Source of the DNA: JAYVYM01 sp046593925
Lineage (GTDB): Bacteria > Actinomycetota > Actinomycetes > Mycobacteriales > SCTD01
Direction of reading: 5' to 3'
Assembly: GCA_046593925.1 (NCBI GenBank)
Contig: JBKJQN010000007.1
Location: 1 to 22,155 of the forward strand
DNA: 22,155 nucleotides
In this document: positions 9,095-15,822 of the stretch, in pieces
How positions within the stretch are numbered: the stretch's first letter is position 1
Layout of the letters: each line of letters starts with the position of its first letter
Program-made: the position numbers and the translations under genes
Notes under the pieces: generated by a model
The model's input: only the letters and a program-made list of their open reading frames with translations
Databases searched by the model: none
Told to the model about the DNA's origin: nothing

Positions 9095-10123
9095 TCAGAA
9101 CGGCAGCGCTATTTCGAGCGCCTCCTCGTAGAGGAGAACGGTCGCGCCGAAGCGCGGCGGCGGTACCCGGACGTCGCCGTCCAGCAGCAGCCGCAGGGCG
9201 GCGTACGGCAGGTTCACGCCGGCGGCCGCCGAATGGTGCAGGCCGCTGGCAGGGCGGGTGTTGACCTCCAGCAGCCGACAGCTGCCCGCGCCGTAGCGGA
9301 CCTGCACGTTGGACAGGTAGCTCAACCGGTGAGCCTTCGTGACCGTCTCGGCGATACCGACCGCGGCCGGGTCATCGACGATCTGCCGGGTCCACTGCGG
9401 GCCGGCCTTGCTCCGGGCGACCGCCGCGAGCACCTCGCCGGCACGGGACAGCACGTCGACCGACAGCTCGGCGCCCTCCAGCAACTCGGCGACCAGCAGC
9501 GACGCGACGGTGCCCTGGCGGGCGAGCCGACGCTCGACCTCGTCGGGGTGCACCCGCGCCGAAGGCAGCGCCTGCAGGTCGGTCCAGCCGCCGGCGGTCT
9601 CGTCCAGGATCCGGAAGCCGGCGGCTCCGTGGTCGAGGGCGGGCTTGACGCAGACCCGGAGGCCGCGCCCGCACAGGTCGTCGTACGCGGCACGGAAACC
9701 AGCGGCGTCGGTAACGACGTGGGTGGCCGGGACGGCAATTCCGAGAGCCTGCGCGGAGGCGTGCGCGAGGGTCTTGTCGCCGAGTACCCGCAGGGCGTCC
9801 GGTGGGCTCACCATGACGCGTACGCCGGCGTCCTCGAAGGCGTCCCGCGACTCCGCGACGGCGAGCCGCTCACGGCCGGGCACGAAGACGTCGATCCCGC
9901 GTTCGCGACAGACCTGTAGGGCGTGCTGCACCCAGGCCGAGCCGGTGATCTGCTCGGGCTCGGCGAAGGCGCCGTCGCAAGCCTGCAGGAAGGGCGTGCT
10001 CGGGACGGTGTGGCTGCCGGTGACGTGCAGCTCCAGGCCGTCGGCGGCAGCGCCGACGCGCATCATCGCGATCTGCTGGTACGTGCCGCGGTAGGCCTGG
10101 TTGAACCACAGGCGCAGCGGCAC
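9095..10123 (-). CDS. ATP-grasp domain protein (carboxylate-amine/thiol ligase-like)
   Basis: This 342-residue protein is in the carbamoyl-phosphate-synthase/PylC-like branch of the ATP-grasp superfamily, which couples ATP hydrolysis to forming an acyl-phosphate and then a C-N (or C-S) bond. The N-terminal pre-ATP-grasp region spans about 1-110. LGDKTLAHA (114-122, K117) starts the ATP-grasp fold, VCVKPALDHGAAGF (157-170, K160) contributes an ATP-binding lysine, VAELLEGAELSVDV (211-224) is the hinge strand, and LLEVNTRPASG (284-294; E286, N288, R290) forms the Mg/ATP site. The substrates are unknown. The GTG start at 10123 has GGAGG about 7 bases upstream. The gene lies 29 bp downstream of a small cysteine-motif gene and is probably cotranscribed with it. 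Confidence 0.8.
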   Translation of the reverse strand: MPLRLWFNQAYRGTYQQIAMMRVGAAADGLELHVTGSHTVPSTPFLQACDGAFAEPEQITGSAWVQHALQVCRERGIDVFVPGRERLAVAESRDAFEDAGVRVMVSPPDALRVLGDKTLAHASAQALGIAVPATHVVTDAAGFRAAYDDLCGRGLRVCVKPALDHGAAGFRILDETAGGWTDLQALPSARVHPDEVERRLARQGTVASLLVAELLEGAELSVDVLSRAGEVLAAVARSKAGPQWTRQIVDDPAAVGIAETVTKAHRLSYLSNVQVRYGAGSCRLLEVNTRPASGLHHSAAAGVNLPYAALRLLLDGDVRVPPPRFGATVLLYEEALEIALPF

Positions 10124-10152
10124 TCGGTGTCCTCCGGTCGGGGCGCTGCGCG

Positions 10153-10395
10153 TCAGCCCGGGCGGGCAGCGCGCAGGGTCGGACAGGGCATCCCCTGCCC
10201 ACAGCCGGCGCAGCGCACGCGCCGACCGGCGAAGCGGCTGCGGCGGGGACGAGGTACGTGCAGCCGGCGGACGGCCCAGAGCCGCTGCGCCAGCGCCCCG
10301 ATGTGATCGAGGGCCTCGTCCAGCGCGGGGTCAGGGATCGGTGCGGGGTCGGGGATCGGCGCGGCATCAGGTCGAGGGACGGTGCGCAGGGTCAT
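10153..10395 (-). CDS. Small protein with C-terminal CxxC...C motif
   Basis: From the ATG at 10395, with GGAGG about 6 bases upstream, this encodes 80 residues. It has a proline-rich N-terminus with an internal duplication (PIPDPAPIPDPA, 13-24), a short likely helix (ALDEALDHIGALAQRLWAVRRL) broken by no charged gap, a basic middle, and a C-terminus RCAGCGQGMPCPT with cysteines at 62, 65 and 71. The cysteines could bind zinc. I know no characterised function. It precedes the ATP-grasp gene by 29 bp. The frame is open further upstream, but the strong ribosome site and the codon bias favour 10395. Confidence 0.6.
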   Translation of the reverse strand: MTLRTVPRPDAAPIPDPAPIPDPALDEALDHIGALAQRLWAVRRLHVPRPRRSRFAGRRVRCAGCGQGMPCPTLRAARPG

Positions 10396-10594
10396 GATGG
10401 CCTCCGCGGCCGACGGTAGGCGCTGGCGGACCTCAGGTCGAACCCGCCGGTGGATGGTGCGGGGCGCCGGGTGGGGACGAGCCGGGGCGTCCCTGTGCGC
10501 ACGGTGTGCACGACTGGTCCACTTCTGTCGTGGCCGTCGCAGATAACGACCACCACCTGGCATGGAGCTGCCCACAGCCGGTGGACGTCACGTT

Positions 10595-11542
10595 CTATGG
10601 CAGCCGGGTCCCCCAGAGCAGCCCCAGCACCGCCGCCCCCGTCGCGAGCAGCAGGCCGAGCCCGGTGAACCGCGCGGTCACCTCACGCCGCTCCTGGGTC
10701 GTGCCGACCTGGCTGCCGATGTCGCTGTAGACCCCGGACAGCGCCGTCGCGCTCTCCGCGGTGTACGCCTTGCCGCCGGTGTCGTCGGCGAGTGCCCGCA
10801 GGGCGTCCCGGTCCACGGGCACCGCAATCGTCTGCCGCATGATCGTCACAGTGCCCTGCTGGGTGCCGAAGGCGATCGTCGACACCGGGACACCGGCGTC
10901 GCGGGCAGCCGTCACGCCCTGCTCGACCGGGCGCCCGACGGTGTTGCTGCCATCGGACAGCAGGACGATCCGGGCGGGTGGCGGCGGTGCGCCGGCCTCG
11001 GCGGGCAGCAGCTTCAGCGCGCCGAGGCTGGTCAGGACCGCCTCCCCGATGGCGGTGCCGTTGTCCAGCGTGAGGTCCTGCACCGCCTGGGTGACCTTGG
11101 CGTGGTCCTGGGTCGGGGGGACGACCACCGCGGCGGTGCCGGAGAACGACACCAGGCCGACGTTGAACCGCGCAGGCATCTCCTGCACGAACCGGGTCGC
11201 CGCCTGCTGGGCCGCGGACAGCCGGGTGGGGCTGACGTCGACGGCCTGCATGGACAGCGAGACATCGAGCGCGACGACGACGCTGGCCCGCTCGGCGGGC
11301 ACATCGACCTGGGCCTGCGGCCGGGCAAAGCCCACGACGAGCGCCACGAGTGAGAGCGCCAGCAGGCTGGCGGGCACGTGCCGCCGCCAGCCCGGCCGGC
11401 GGGGGGCGACGCTCGCGAGCAGGTCGAGCTCCGTGAACCGGACGGTGTACCTCGACCGGCGCCGCGCCTGCACCACGTACGCGACGACGACGGCGGCGAC
11501 AGCGAGCAGCAGCAGCAGGCGCCAGGGCGACAGGAAGCTCAC
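10595..11542 (-). CDS. VWA-domain membrane protein (BatA-like) of the MoxR operon
   Basis: This 315-residue protein has two N-terminal membrane helices (about 8-25 and 58-73), a von Willebrand factor A domain (about 87-275) and one C-terminal helix (about 294-311). The metal-ion-dependent adhesion site is intact: DVSLS (93-97), T163 in DNGTAIG, and D197 in LLSDGSN. In such operons the VWA protein is thought to act with the MoxR ATPase and the DUF58 protein in assembling or activating periplasmic or membrane partners. That role is known for relatives and inferred here. The GTG start at 11542 overlaps the DUF58 stop by 4 bp (GTGA). Longer upstream starts are rejected because they run into the DUF58 gene in another frame. 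Confidence 0.88.
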   Translation of the reverse strand: MSFLSPWRLLLLLAVAAVVVAYVVQARRRSRYTVRFTELDLLASVAPRRPGWRRHVPASLLALSLVALVVGFARPQAQVDVPAERASVVVALDVSLSMQAVDVSPTRLSAAQQAATRFVQEMPARFNVGLVSFSGTAAVVVPPTQDHAKVTQAVQDLTLDNGTAIGEAVLTSLGALKLLPAEAGAPPPPARIVLLSDGSNTVGRPVEQGVTAARDAGVPVSTIAFGTQQGTVTIMRQTIAVPVDRDALRALADDTGGKAYTAESATALSGVYSDIGSQVGTTQERREVTARFTGLGLLLATGAAVLGLLWGTRLP

Positions 11543-12462
11543 CGGACGACACCACGGGTCCGGCGGCGCCGGGCCAGGTGGGCTGCGAGGTCCCGCAGCC
11601 AGTCGCGGTCGGTACGCAGGACGACGTGCCCGGCGCCGGCCGCGCGTACCTGCTCGGCGTGGCCCGCGCGCCGAGCAGCCGCGGCGGCGGCGTACCGCTC
11701 GCGCAGCCTGCGGTCGCTGGTCTGGACCTCGAGCTCCCGGCCGCTCTCCGGGTCGACGAGGTGCAGCACACCGACGTCGGGCAGCGTCAGCTCGCGCGGG
11801 TCGAGCACCTCGGCAACGACGACGTCGTGGCGCTGGGCCAACCGGCGCAGTGGCGGACCCCAGGCCTGCGGACCGGCCGCGTCGAGCAGGTCCGAGACGA
11901 CGACGACGAGCCCGCGGCGGCGGGGCGGGTCCAGGACCTGGCGCAGCGCGTCCGCGAGACCCGGCCCCGGGCCCTCGGACCTCGGTGTGGTGAGCAGTAC
12001 GTGCAGCAGCCCGAGCGTCGCCTGCCGGCCGGCCCGTGGCGGCACCCGCCGCACACCGGCCGACGACAGCACCAGCGCGCCCGCGCGGTCGCCCGGCCCC
12101 TGTGCCAGGTGGGCGAAGGCGGCGGCGACCGACACCGCCAGCTCGCGCTTCTCCCACCGGGACGTGCCGAACGACATCGACCCGGTCAGGTCGACGACCA
12201 GCGTCGTCTCCAGCTCGCGCTCGGCGACGGCGTCGCGTACGTGCGTCTCGAGCGTGCGGGCGGTGACCGCCCAGTCGATCCGGCGTGCGTCGTCGCCGGG
12301 TGAGTAGCGCCTGGCCTCGGCGGGTTCGGTGCCCGGCCCCGGTAGCAGCCCGAGGTGGTTGCCCTGCAGCAGCCCGTCGAGTCGCCGGCCGACCTCCAGG
12401 TGCAGCCGGGCGGCGGCCCGGCCGTCGACGCTGGGCCCGGGCAGCGGGGCGAGCACCTTCAC
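11539..12462 (-). CDS. DUF58-domain protein of the MoxR operon
   Basis: The product is 307 residues with the DUF58 hallmark YSPGDDARRIDWAVTAR (53-69), followed by a VWA-like fold starting at DLTGSMSFG (91-99) and LVVVVSDLLDA further on. No membrane helix is evident. It is the usual middle partner of MoxR AAA+ ATPases and VWA proteins. The GTG start at 12462 overlaps the moxR stop by 4 bp (GTGA), and its own stop overlaps the VWA start in the same way. The three genes therefore form a tightly coupled operon. Confidence 0.88.
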   Translation of the reverse strand: MKVLAPLPGPSVDGRAAARLHLEVGRRLDGLLQGNHLGLLPGPGTEPAEARRYSPGDDARRIDWAVTARTLETHVRDAVAERELETTLVVDLTGSMSFGTSRWEKRELAVSVAAAFAHLAQGPGDRAGALVLSSAGVRRVPPRAGRQATLGLLHVLLTTPRSEGPGPGLADALRQVLDPPRRRGLVVVVSDLLDAAGPQAWGPPLRRLAQRHDVVVAEVLDPRELTLPDVGVLHLVDPESGRELEVQTSDRRLRERYAAAAAARRAGHAEQVRAAGAGHVVLRTDRDWLRDLAAHLARRRRTRGVVR

Positions 12463-13457
12463 GCGGCGCCGGTCAGGTCCTGGGACGGCGTGATGCGGGG
12501 GCCCTCGACGACGGCGAGCACCCGCTCGACGATCCGGGTGGCCGGTACGCCGTCGGCGAGCGCCTCGTACGTCAGCACGAGCCGGTGGCCGAGTACGTCG
12601 ACAGCGAGGTCGTGGACATCGGCCGGCAGCACGTAGTCGCGGCCCCGGAGCAGGGCGAGCGCGCGGCCGGCCTGCACCAGCCCGAGGCTGCCGCGCGGCG
12701 AGGCACCGTGCGCGAGCAGTGCGCCGAGCTCCGGCACACCCCACCGCGCCGGCTCGCGGGTCGCCATCACCAGCCGTACGGCGTACTCGGCGACCGCGTG
12801 GTGGACGAAGACCGCATCGACCTCGCGCTGCAGTGCCACCAGCTCGTCGAGGTCCAGCACCTGCTCCGCCCGCGGCGGGTGCACCGACATCCGCCGGACG
12901 ATCTCCATCTCCTCGGCCATCGTCGGGTGGCCGACGACCACCTTGAGCAGGAAGCGGTCGCGCTGCGCCTCAGGCAGCGGGTAGACGCCTTCGCTCTCGA
13001 TCGGGTTCTGGGTGGCGAGCACCACGAATGGCGTCGGCAGCGGGTGCGTCACGCCGCCGAGGGAGACCTGCCGCTCGGCCATCACCTCGAGCAGAGCCGA
13101 CTGCACCTTGGCCGGTGCCCGGTTGATCTCGTCTGCGAGTACCAGGTTGGCGAAGACCGGCCCGAGCTCGACGTCGAACGCCTCGCGGCTCGGCCGGTAG
13201 ACGCGGGTGCCGACGATGTCGCTCGGGACGAGGTCGGGGGTGAACTGGAGGCGGACGCTGCTACCCCCGACGACCCGTGCCAGGGTCTCGACGGCGAGCG
13301 ACTTGGCCACTCCGGGGACACCTTCGAGCAGGCAGTGCCCACGCGCGAGCAGCGCGACCAGGATGCGCTCGACCATCCGGTCCTGGCCGACGACGACGCG
13401 CTTGACCTCGAACAGGGCACGCTCGAGATCCGCCGGCTGCTTCTTCATACCTGCCAT
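12459..13457 (-). CDS. MoxR-family AAA+ ATPase
   Basis: This 332-residue AAA+ protein has Walker A GVPGVAKS (46-53; an alanine before the lysine is typical of MoxR), Walker B LVLADE (105-110) followed by INRAP, sensor 1 LATQNPIE (147-154), and a C-terminal helical lid including GASPRGSLGL. It is thought to act as a chaperone-like ATPase for protein or metal-cofactor assembly together with VWA proteins. The ATG at 13457 is chosen because GAGAGGTG lies about 5-7 bases upstream. Earlier in-frame starts fall inside the whiB gene. It is the first gene of the three-gene operon that continues to 10595. Confidence 0.92.
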   Translation of the reverse strand: MAGMKKQPADLERALFEVKRVVVGQDRMVERILVALLARGHCLLEGVPGVAKSLAVETLARVVGGSSVRLQFTPDLVPSDIVGTRVYRPSREAFDVELGPVFANLVLADEINRAPAKVQSALLEVMAERQVSLGGVTHPLPTPFVVLATQNPIESEGVYPLPEAQRDRFLLKVVVGHPTMAEEMEIVRRMSVHPPRAEQVLDLDELVALQREVDAVFVHHAVAEYAVRLVMATREPARWGVPELGALLAHGASPRGSLGLVQAGRALALLRGRDYVLPADVHDLAVDVLGHRLVLTYEALADGVPATRIVERVLAVVEGPRITPSQDLTGAA

Positions 13458-13518
13458 GACACACCTCTCGGCGTGAGCCTGCCGTGAACGGCGGCTGTGA
13501 GCCGACTGTGAGTGCGTG

Positions 13519-13818
13519 TCAGCGGCGGCGGACGACCCGGGGACCGTGCAGCTGCTCCTCGCGCTCGGTCTCACTGACGCCGCCCCACACGCCGTACGGC
13601 TCGCCCATCGTCAGCGCGTGGTCAGCGCACTCGCGCCGTACGGGACAGCGTGCACACAGCGCCTTCGCCGCGCGCTCACGGTCACTGCGGGCAGGCTCGC
13701 GCTCGCCGTGCGGATGGAAGAAAAGGTCGTCGCGGCCGCGGCACTGGGCGGCGAGCTGCCAGTCCCACCGCCAGCCCTGCGCACCCGGCGGACAGGCGGT
13801 ACCGATGACGTCAGGCAT
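13519..13818 (-). CDS. WhiB-family iron-sulfur transcriptional regulator
   Basis: The product is 99 residues with the four cluster cysteines C26, C55, C58 and C64 (CARCPVRREC), the family turn GVWGG (76-80) and a basic C-terminal tail (RVVRRR) for DNA contact. WhiB-like proteins are specific to Actinobacteria and bind a [4Fe-4S] cluster, acting in development, redox response or cell division. Which subgroup this is cannot be fixed by eye. The ATG at 13818 has TAGGAGA about 9 bases upstream, and that ribosome site overlaps the first dyad at 13833. The gene is divergent from the BlaI-type regulator. Confidence 0.92.
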   Translation of the reverse strand: MPDVIGTACPPGAQGWRWDWQLAAQCRGRDDLFFHPHGEREPARSDRERAAKALCARCPVRRECADHALTMGEPYGVWGGVSETEREEQLHGPRVVRRR

Positions 13819-13832
13819 GCCGGAAGTGTCTC

Positions 13833-13863
13833 CTACCGTCCGTAGAAGTTCTACCGGGCGTAG
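13833..13863. promoter_or_regulatory. Two CTAC-N5-GTAG dyads between whiB and blaI (candidate BlaI operator)
   Basis: CTACCGTCCGTAG (13833-13845) and CTACCGGGCGTAG (13851-13863) are two copies of one imperfect dyad exactly 18 bp apart. A further GTAG half-site lies at 13874-13877. BlaI/MecI-type repressors bind as dimers to dyads with TAC...GTA-like half-sites, often in pairs, so this is the natural candidate for autoregulation. The first copy overlaps the whiB ribosome-binding region. Binding is inferred. Confidence 0.55.
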
Positions 13864-13910
13864 GAGCTGTCCGGTAGGACGTACATCACGCCCGCGCCTA
13901 CCCTCCACGG

Positions 13911-14258
13911 GTGACCCGACCGGGAGATCTCGAGCGCGCTGCGATGCAGGTGGTCTGGGCGTCCCCGGGCCCGCTCACCGCTCGGCAGGTCGCTGACGCG
14001 CTGGTCGCCCGCGGCCTGGCGTACACCACCTGGTTGACGGTCCTGGGCCGGCTGGAGCGCAAAGGGCTGCTGGCCCGGACCCGGGACGCCCGCGCCCACA
14101 GCTACTCCCCCGTCGGCTCCCGCGAAGACCTGGTCTCCTCGCTGATGCAGCAGGCGCTGGGGCAGGCGGACGATCGCGAGGCGGCGCTGCAGCGCTTTGC
14201 CCGCTCGGTGACACCCGCCGAGGCTTCAGCGCTGCGCCGCGCGCTCGACGCCGGCTGA
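13911..14258 (+). CDS. BlaI/MecI/CopY-family transcriptional repressor
   Basis: This 115-residue winged-helix protein has an N-terminal DNA-binding domain (about 5-65: LTARQVADALVARG as the recognition region, then the wing AHSYSPV) and a short C-terminal dimerisation helix region. In the BlaI-BlaR1 pair, the membrane sensor peptidase causes cleavage of the repressor. Here an M56 peptidase gene follows after 3 bp, so the same two-gene logic is likely. The ligand sensed is unknown, and no beta-lactamase is nearby. The start is the GTG at 13911 without a clear ribosome site, so a leaderless transcript is possible. Confidence 0.88.
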   Translation: MTRPGDLERAAMQVVWASPGPLTARQVADALVARGLAYTTWLTVLGRLERKGLLARTRDARAHSYSPVGSREDLVSSLMQQALGQADDREAALQRFARSVTPAEASALRRALDAG

Positions 14259-14261
14259 GCC

Positions 14262-15191
14262 GTGCTGCCCGCGGCGGCTGCGCAGGCCCTCGCCCTGCTG
14301 CTGGTCACCGTCTCGGTGCCGTACCTGGCACGCGCCGCATGGCCGTTGCGCGCCCCGGCTCCGGCCCTGCTGCTGTGGCAGGCGCTCGGTCTGGCCGGGG
14401 GGCTGCTCGCACTCGAGGTCGCGGCGACGGTGGCGCTGGCTCCCGTCGGGGACACCTTCGGCCAGGCGCTGTCGGCGTTGCCCATGCAGCTGACCTGGTG
14501 GGCGTGGCTGTCGGCCGCGGTGTTCGCGGCCGTACTGCTGCGGCTGCTGGTCGTATTCACCGCGTCGACGCTGCGCACCGTCCGAGACCGGCACCGGCAC
14601 CGGGTGCTCGTCGACCTTGTCGCCACGCGGAACCCGCTGCTACGCGGCACCCACGTCGTCGACCATGACCTGCCGGTCGCGTACTGCCTGCCCGGCCTGC
14701 GGCCCCGGGTGGTCGTGTCCCGCGGGGTGCTGGCTGCCCTTGACGAGGGTGAGTTGCGCGCAGTTCTCGACCACGAGCTGGCGCACGTCGCGGCCCGGCA
14801 CGACCTCGTGGTCCTGCCGTTCGTCGCCCTGGGCGCGACCTTCCCCCGCCTGTCGGCCGTGCGCTGCGCACAGGAGCAGGTCGCGCTGCTCGTTGAGGTG
14901 CTTGCCGACGACCGCGCCGTCAAGCGGCATGACGGCCGGTTGCTGGCCAGCGCCCTCTGCAAAGTCGGTGCCGGCCAGGCGCCCGCTGGCGGGCTGGGCA
15001 TCGGCGGGCCGGGTACCGGCGGGCCGGGTGTCGGCGGACTCGGTATCGGTGGCAGCCCGGTGCTCGTTCGCGCCGACCGCCTCCTCTACCCACAACCACC
15101 CCTGCCGCTGCCCGCCCTGGCCGCCGTGCTGGTCGCCGTCGTGCTGGTGCTCGCGCTGCCGGTGCTGGGTCTGCTACTCCCGCAGCTGTGA
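14262..15191 (+). CDS. M56-family (BlaR1-like) membrane zinc metallopeptidase
   Basis: This 309-residue protein has N-terminal membrane helices (about 5-25, 34-60 and 77-100), a cytoplasmic peptidase domain with the zinc motif HELAH (171-175), and a final membrane helix (about 284-306). It lacks the extracellular penicillin-binding sensor domain of classical BlaR1, so the signal is unlikely to be sensed in the same way. Between the catalytic region and the last helix is a glycine-rich linker of four five-residue repeats (245-264). The GTG start at 14262 lies 3 bp after blaI. The predicted role is to relieve repression by the adjacent BlaI-type protein. Confidence 0.85.
   Translation: MLPAAAAQALALLLVTVSVPYLARAAWPLRAPAPALLLWQALGLAGGLLALEVAATVALAPVGDTFGQALSALPMQLTWWAWLSAAVFAAVLLRLLVVFTASTLRTVRDRHRHRVLVDLVATRNPLLRGTHVVDHDLPVAYCLPGLRPRVVVSRGVLAALDEGELRAVLDHELAHVAARHDLVVLPFVALGATFPRLSAVRCAQEQVALLVEVLADDRAVKRHDGRLLASALCKVGAGQAPAGGLGIGGPGTGGPGVGGLGIGGSPVLVRADRLLYPQPPLPLPALAAVLVAVVLVLALPVLGLLLPQL
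14994..15053 (+). repeat. Four tandem 15-bp units encoding (L/P)G(I/T/V)GG
   Basis: Inside the M56 peptidase gene, four imperfect 15-bp units in a row encode LGIGG, PGTGG, PGVGG and LGIGG. The unit length is a multiple of three, so copy number can change without breaking the frame. It forms a flexible linker before the last membrane helix. Confidence 0.75.
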
Positions 15192-15488
15192 CGGCGCCGG
15201 CCGTGGATGACGTTCCTGCCCCAACCACCGGACGGCCGGATCCGTCACCGTCGCCCGGTGGCGGAGGTACGGCCTGAGCGGCACCTCGAGCTTGCCCCGG
15301 GTGACCGGTGCATGGCAGTGGTGCTGCGCGGTGCAGAGGCCGTGAGCTCCACTCGGCGAGGGATGGGCCCGGGATGGGCAGGCACCTCCGTCAACGGCGT
15401 TGAGGCAGACGCAGGCCGCGCCCGAGAAGTTTGCGTGTTGACGCGCCGGGCGCGACACACAAACACGGTCGCGGCTCGCTGTTGGCAC
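15174..15488 (-). CDS. Weak candidate: Cys/His-rich small hypothetical protein
   Basis: A minus-strand frame from a GTG at 15488 to a TGA at 15174 encodes 104 residues. The C-terminal half, from about HGLCTAQHHCHAPV onward, has G/C-rich third positions and a protein-like composition (LEVPLRPYLRHRATV). The N-terminal half does not. It would overlap the convergent M56 gene by 18 bp. No ribosome site or family is recognised. It may be a decayed or chance frame. Confidence 0.2.
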   Translation of the reverse strand: MPTASRDRVCVSRPARQHANFSGAACVCLNAVDGGACPSRAHPSPSGAHGLCTAQHHCHAPVTRGKLEVPLRPYLRHRATVTDPAVRWLGQERHPRPAPSQLRE

Positions 15489-15822
15489 GCTCAGGGTGGC
15501 CCGCGGAGGGCGACATCGTGTGCCCGACTACTTGAGTAAGCACACGATGTCCGGGTGGCGGCCGTCGCGGAGCGGCGGCTCCGGCGAAGTCGGGCTCGGC
15601 GTCGTAGGGGTCGAGCCGCCCGTTGCGCTGGGGCAGACCGGCCGCGGGCAGGCGGGAGTTGGAAGTCGCCCTGCAGGCGACCGCTGGCGATCAGGCGGTC
15701 ACCGCTCCGGCGCCCGGTCCGGGTGATGACCAGCCCATCAGGCAGCGGGACCATGCGCGGCCCGCAGAGTGCCGAGCGCAGGCAGCAGCGGACGACGCAC
15801 CGTGCAGCTCAGGGTCGACGTG
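15192..15822. other. Poorly coding stretch between the M56 gene and the secreted propeller gene
   Basis: No convincing complete gene is seen in these ~630 bases. On the minus strand there is the weak frame 15174-15488 and a second frame starting at an ATG at 15754. The second has good third-position bias for about 35 codons (beginning MVPLPDGLVITRTG). The bias then appears to move to another frame (around SRLPAAGLPQRNGRLDPYDA), as in a frameshifted remnant. The stretch also holds the perfect inverted repeat at 15512-15551. It lies between two convergent genes, so it may simply be a decayed spacer. Confidence 0.4.
15512..15551. repeat. Perfect 12-bp inverted repeat with 16-base loop
   Basis: GACATCGTGTGC (15512-15523) and GCACACGATGTC (15540-15551) are exact reverse complements. 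The loop contains a nested TACT-TG-AGTA dyad (15529-15538). The arms are only moderately GC-rich in a very GC-rich region. This could be a bidirectional terminator for the convergent flanking genes, a protein-binding site or the core of a small mobile repeat. Confidence 0.6.

Noticed and set aside
9095..10395. RiPP (graspetide-type) biosynthetic pair
   Set aside because: The ATP-grasp protein looks like the CarB/PylC branch rather than the RimK-like macrocyclases, and the small protein has no leader/core layout with Thr/Ser-Glu/Asp ring motifs. It is kept only as an open question about the pair.
12285..13487. 400-residue open frame on the plus strand
   Set aside because: It is antisense to the MoxR ATPase, which has full Walker and sensor motifs.
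14994..15053. CRISPR-like array
   Set aside because: The 15-bp units are contiguous without spacers and lie in frame inside a gene.
13519..15191. Beta-lactam resistance cassette
   Set aside because: The BlaI/M56 pair is present, but there is no beta-lactamase or PBP gene, and the peptidase lacks the penicillin-binding sensor domain.
15491..15754. 87-residue minus-strand frame starting at 15754
   Set aside because: Only about the first 35 codons carry coding bias, then the bias shifts frame. It is too uncertain to list as a gene and is described with the spacer instead.
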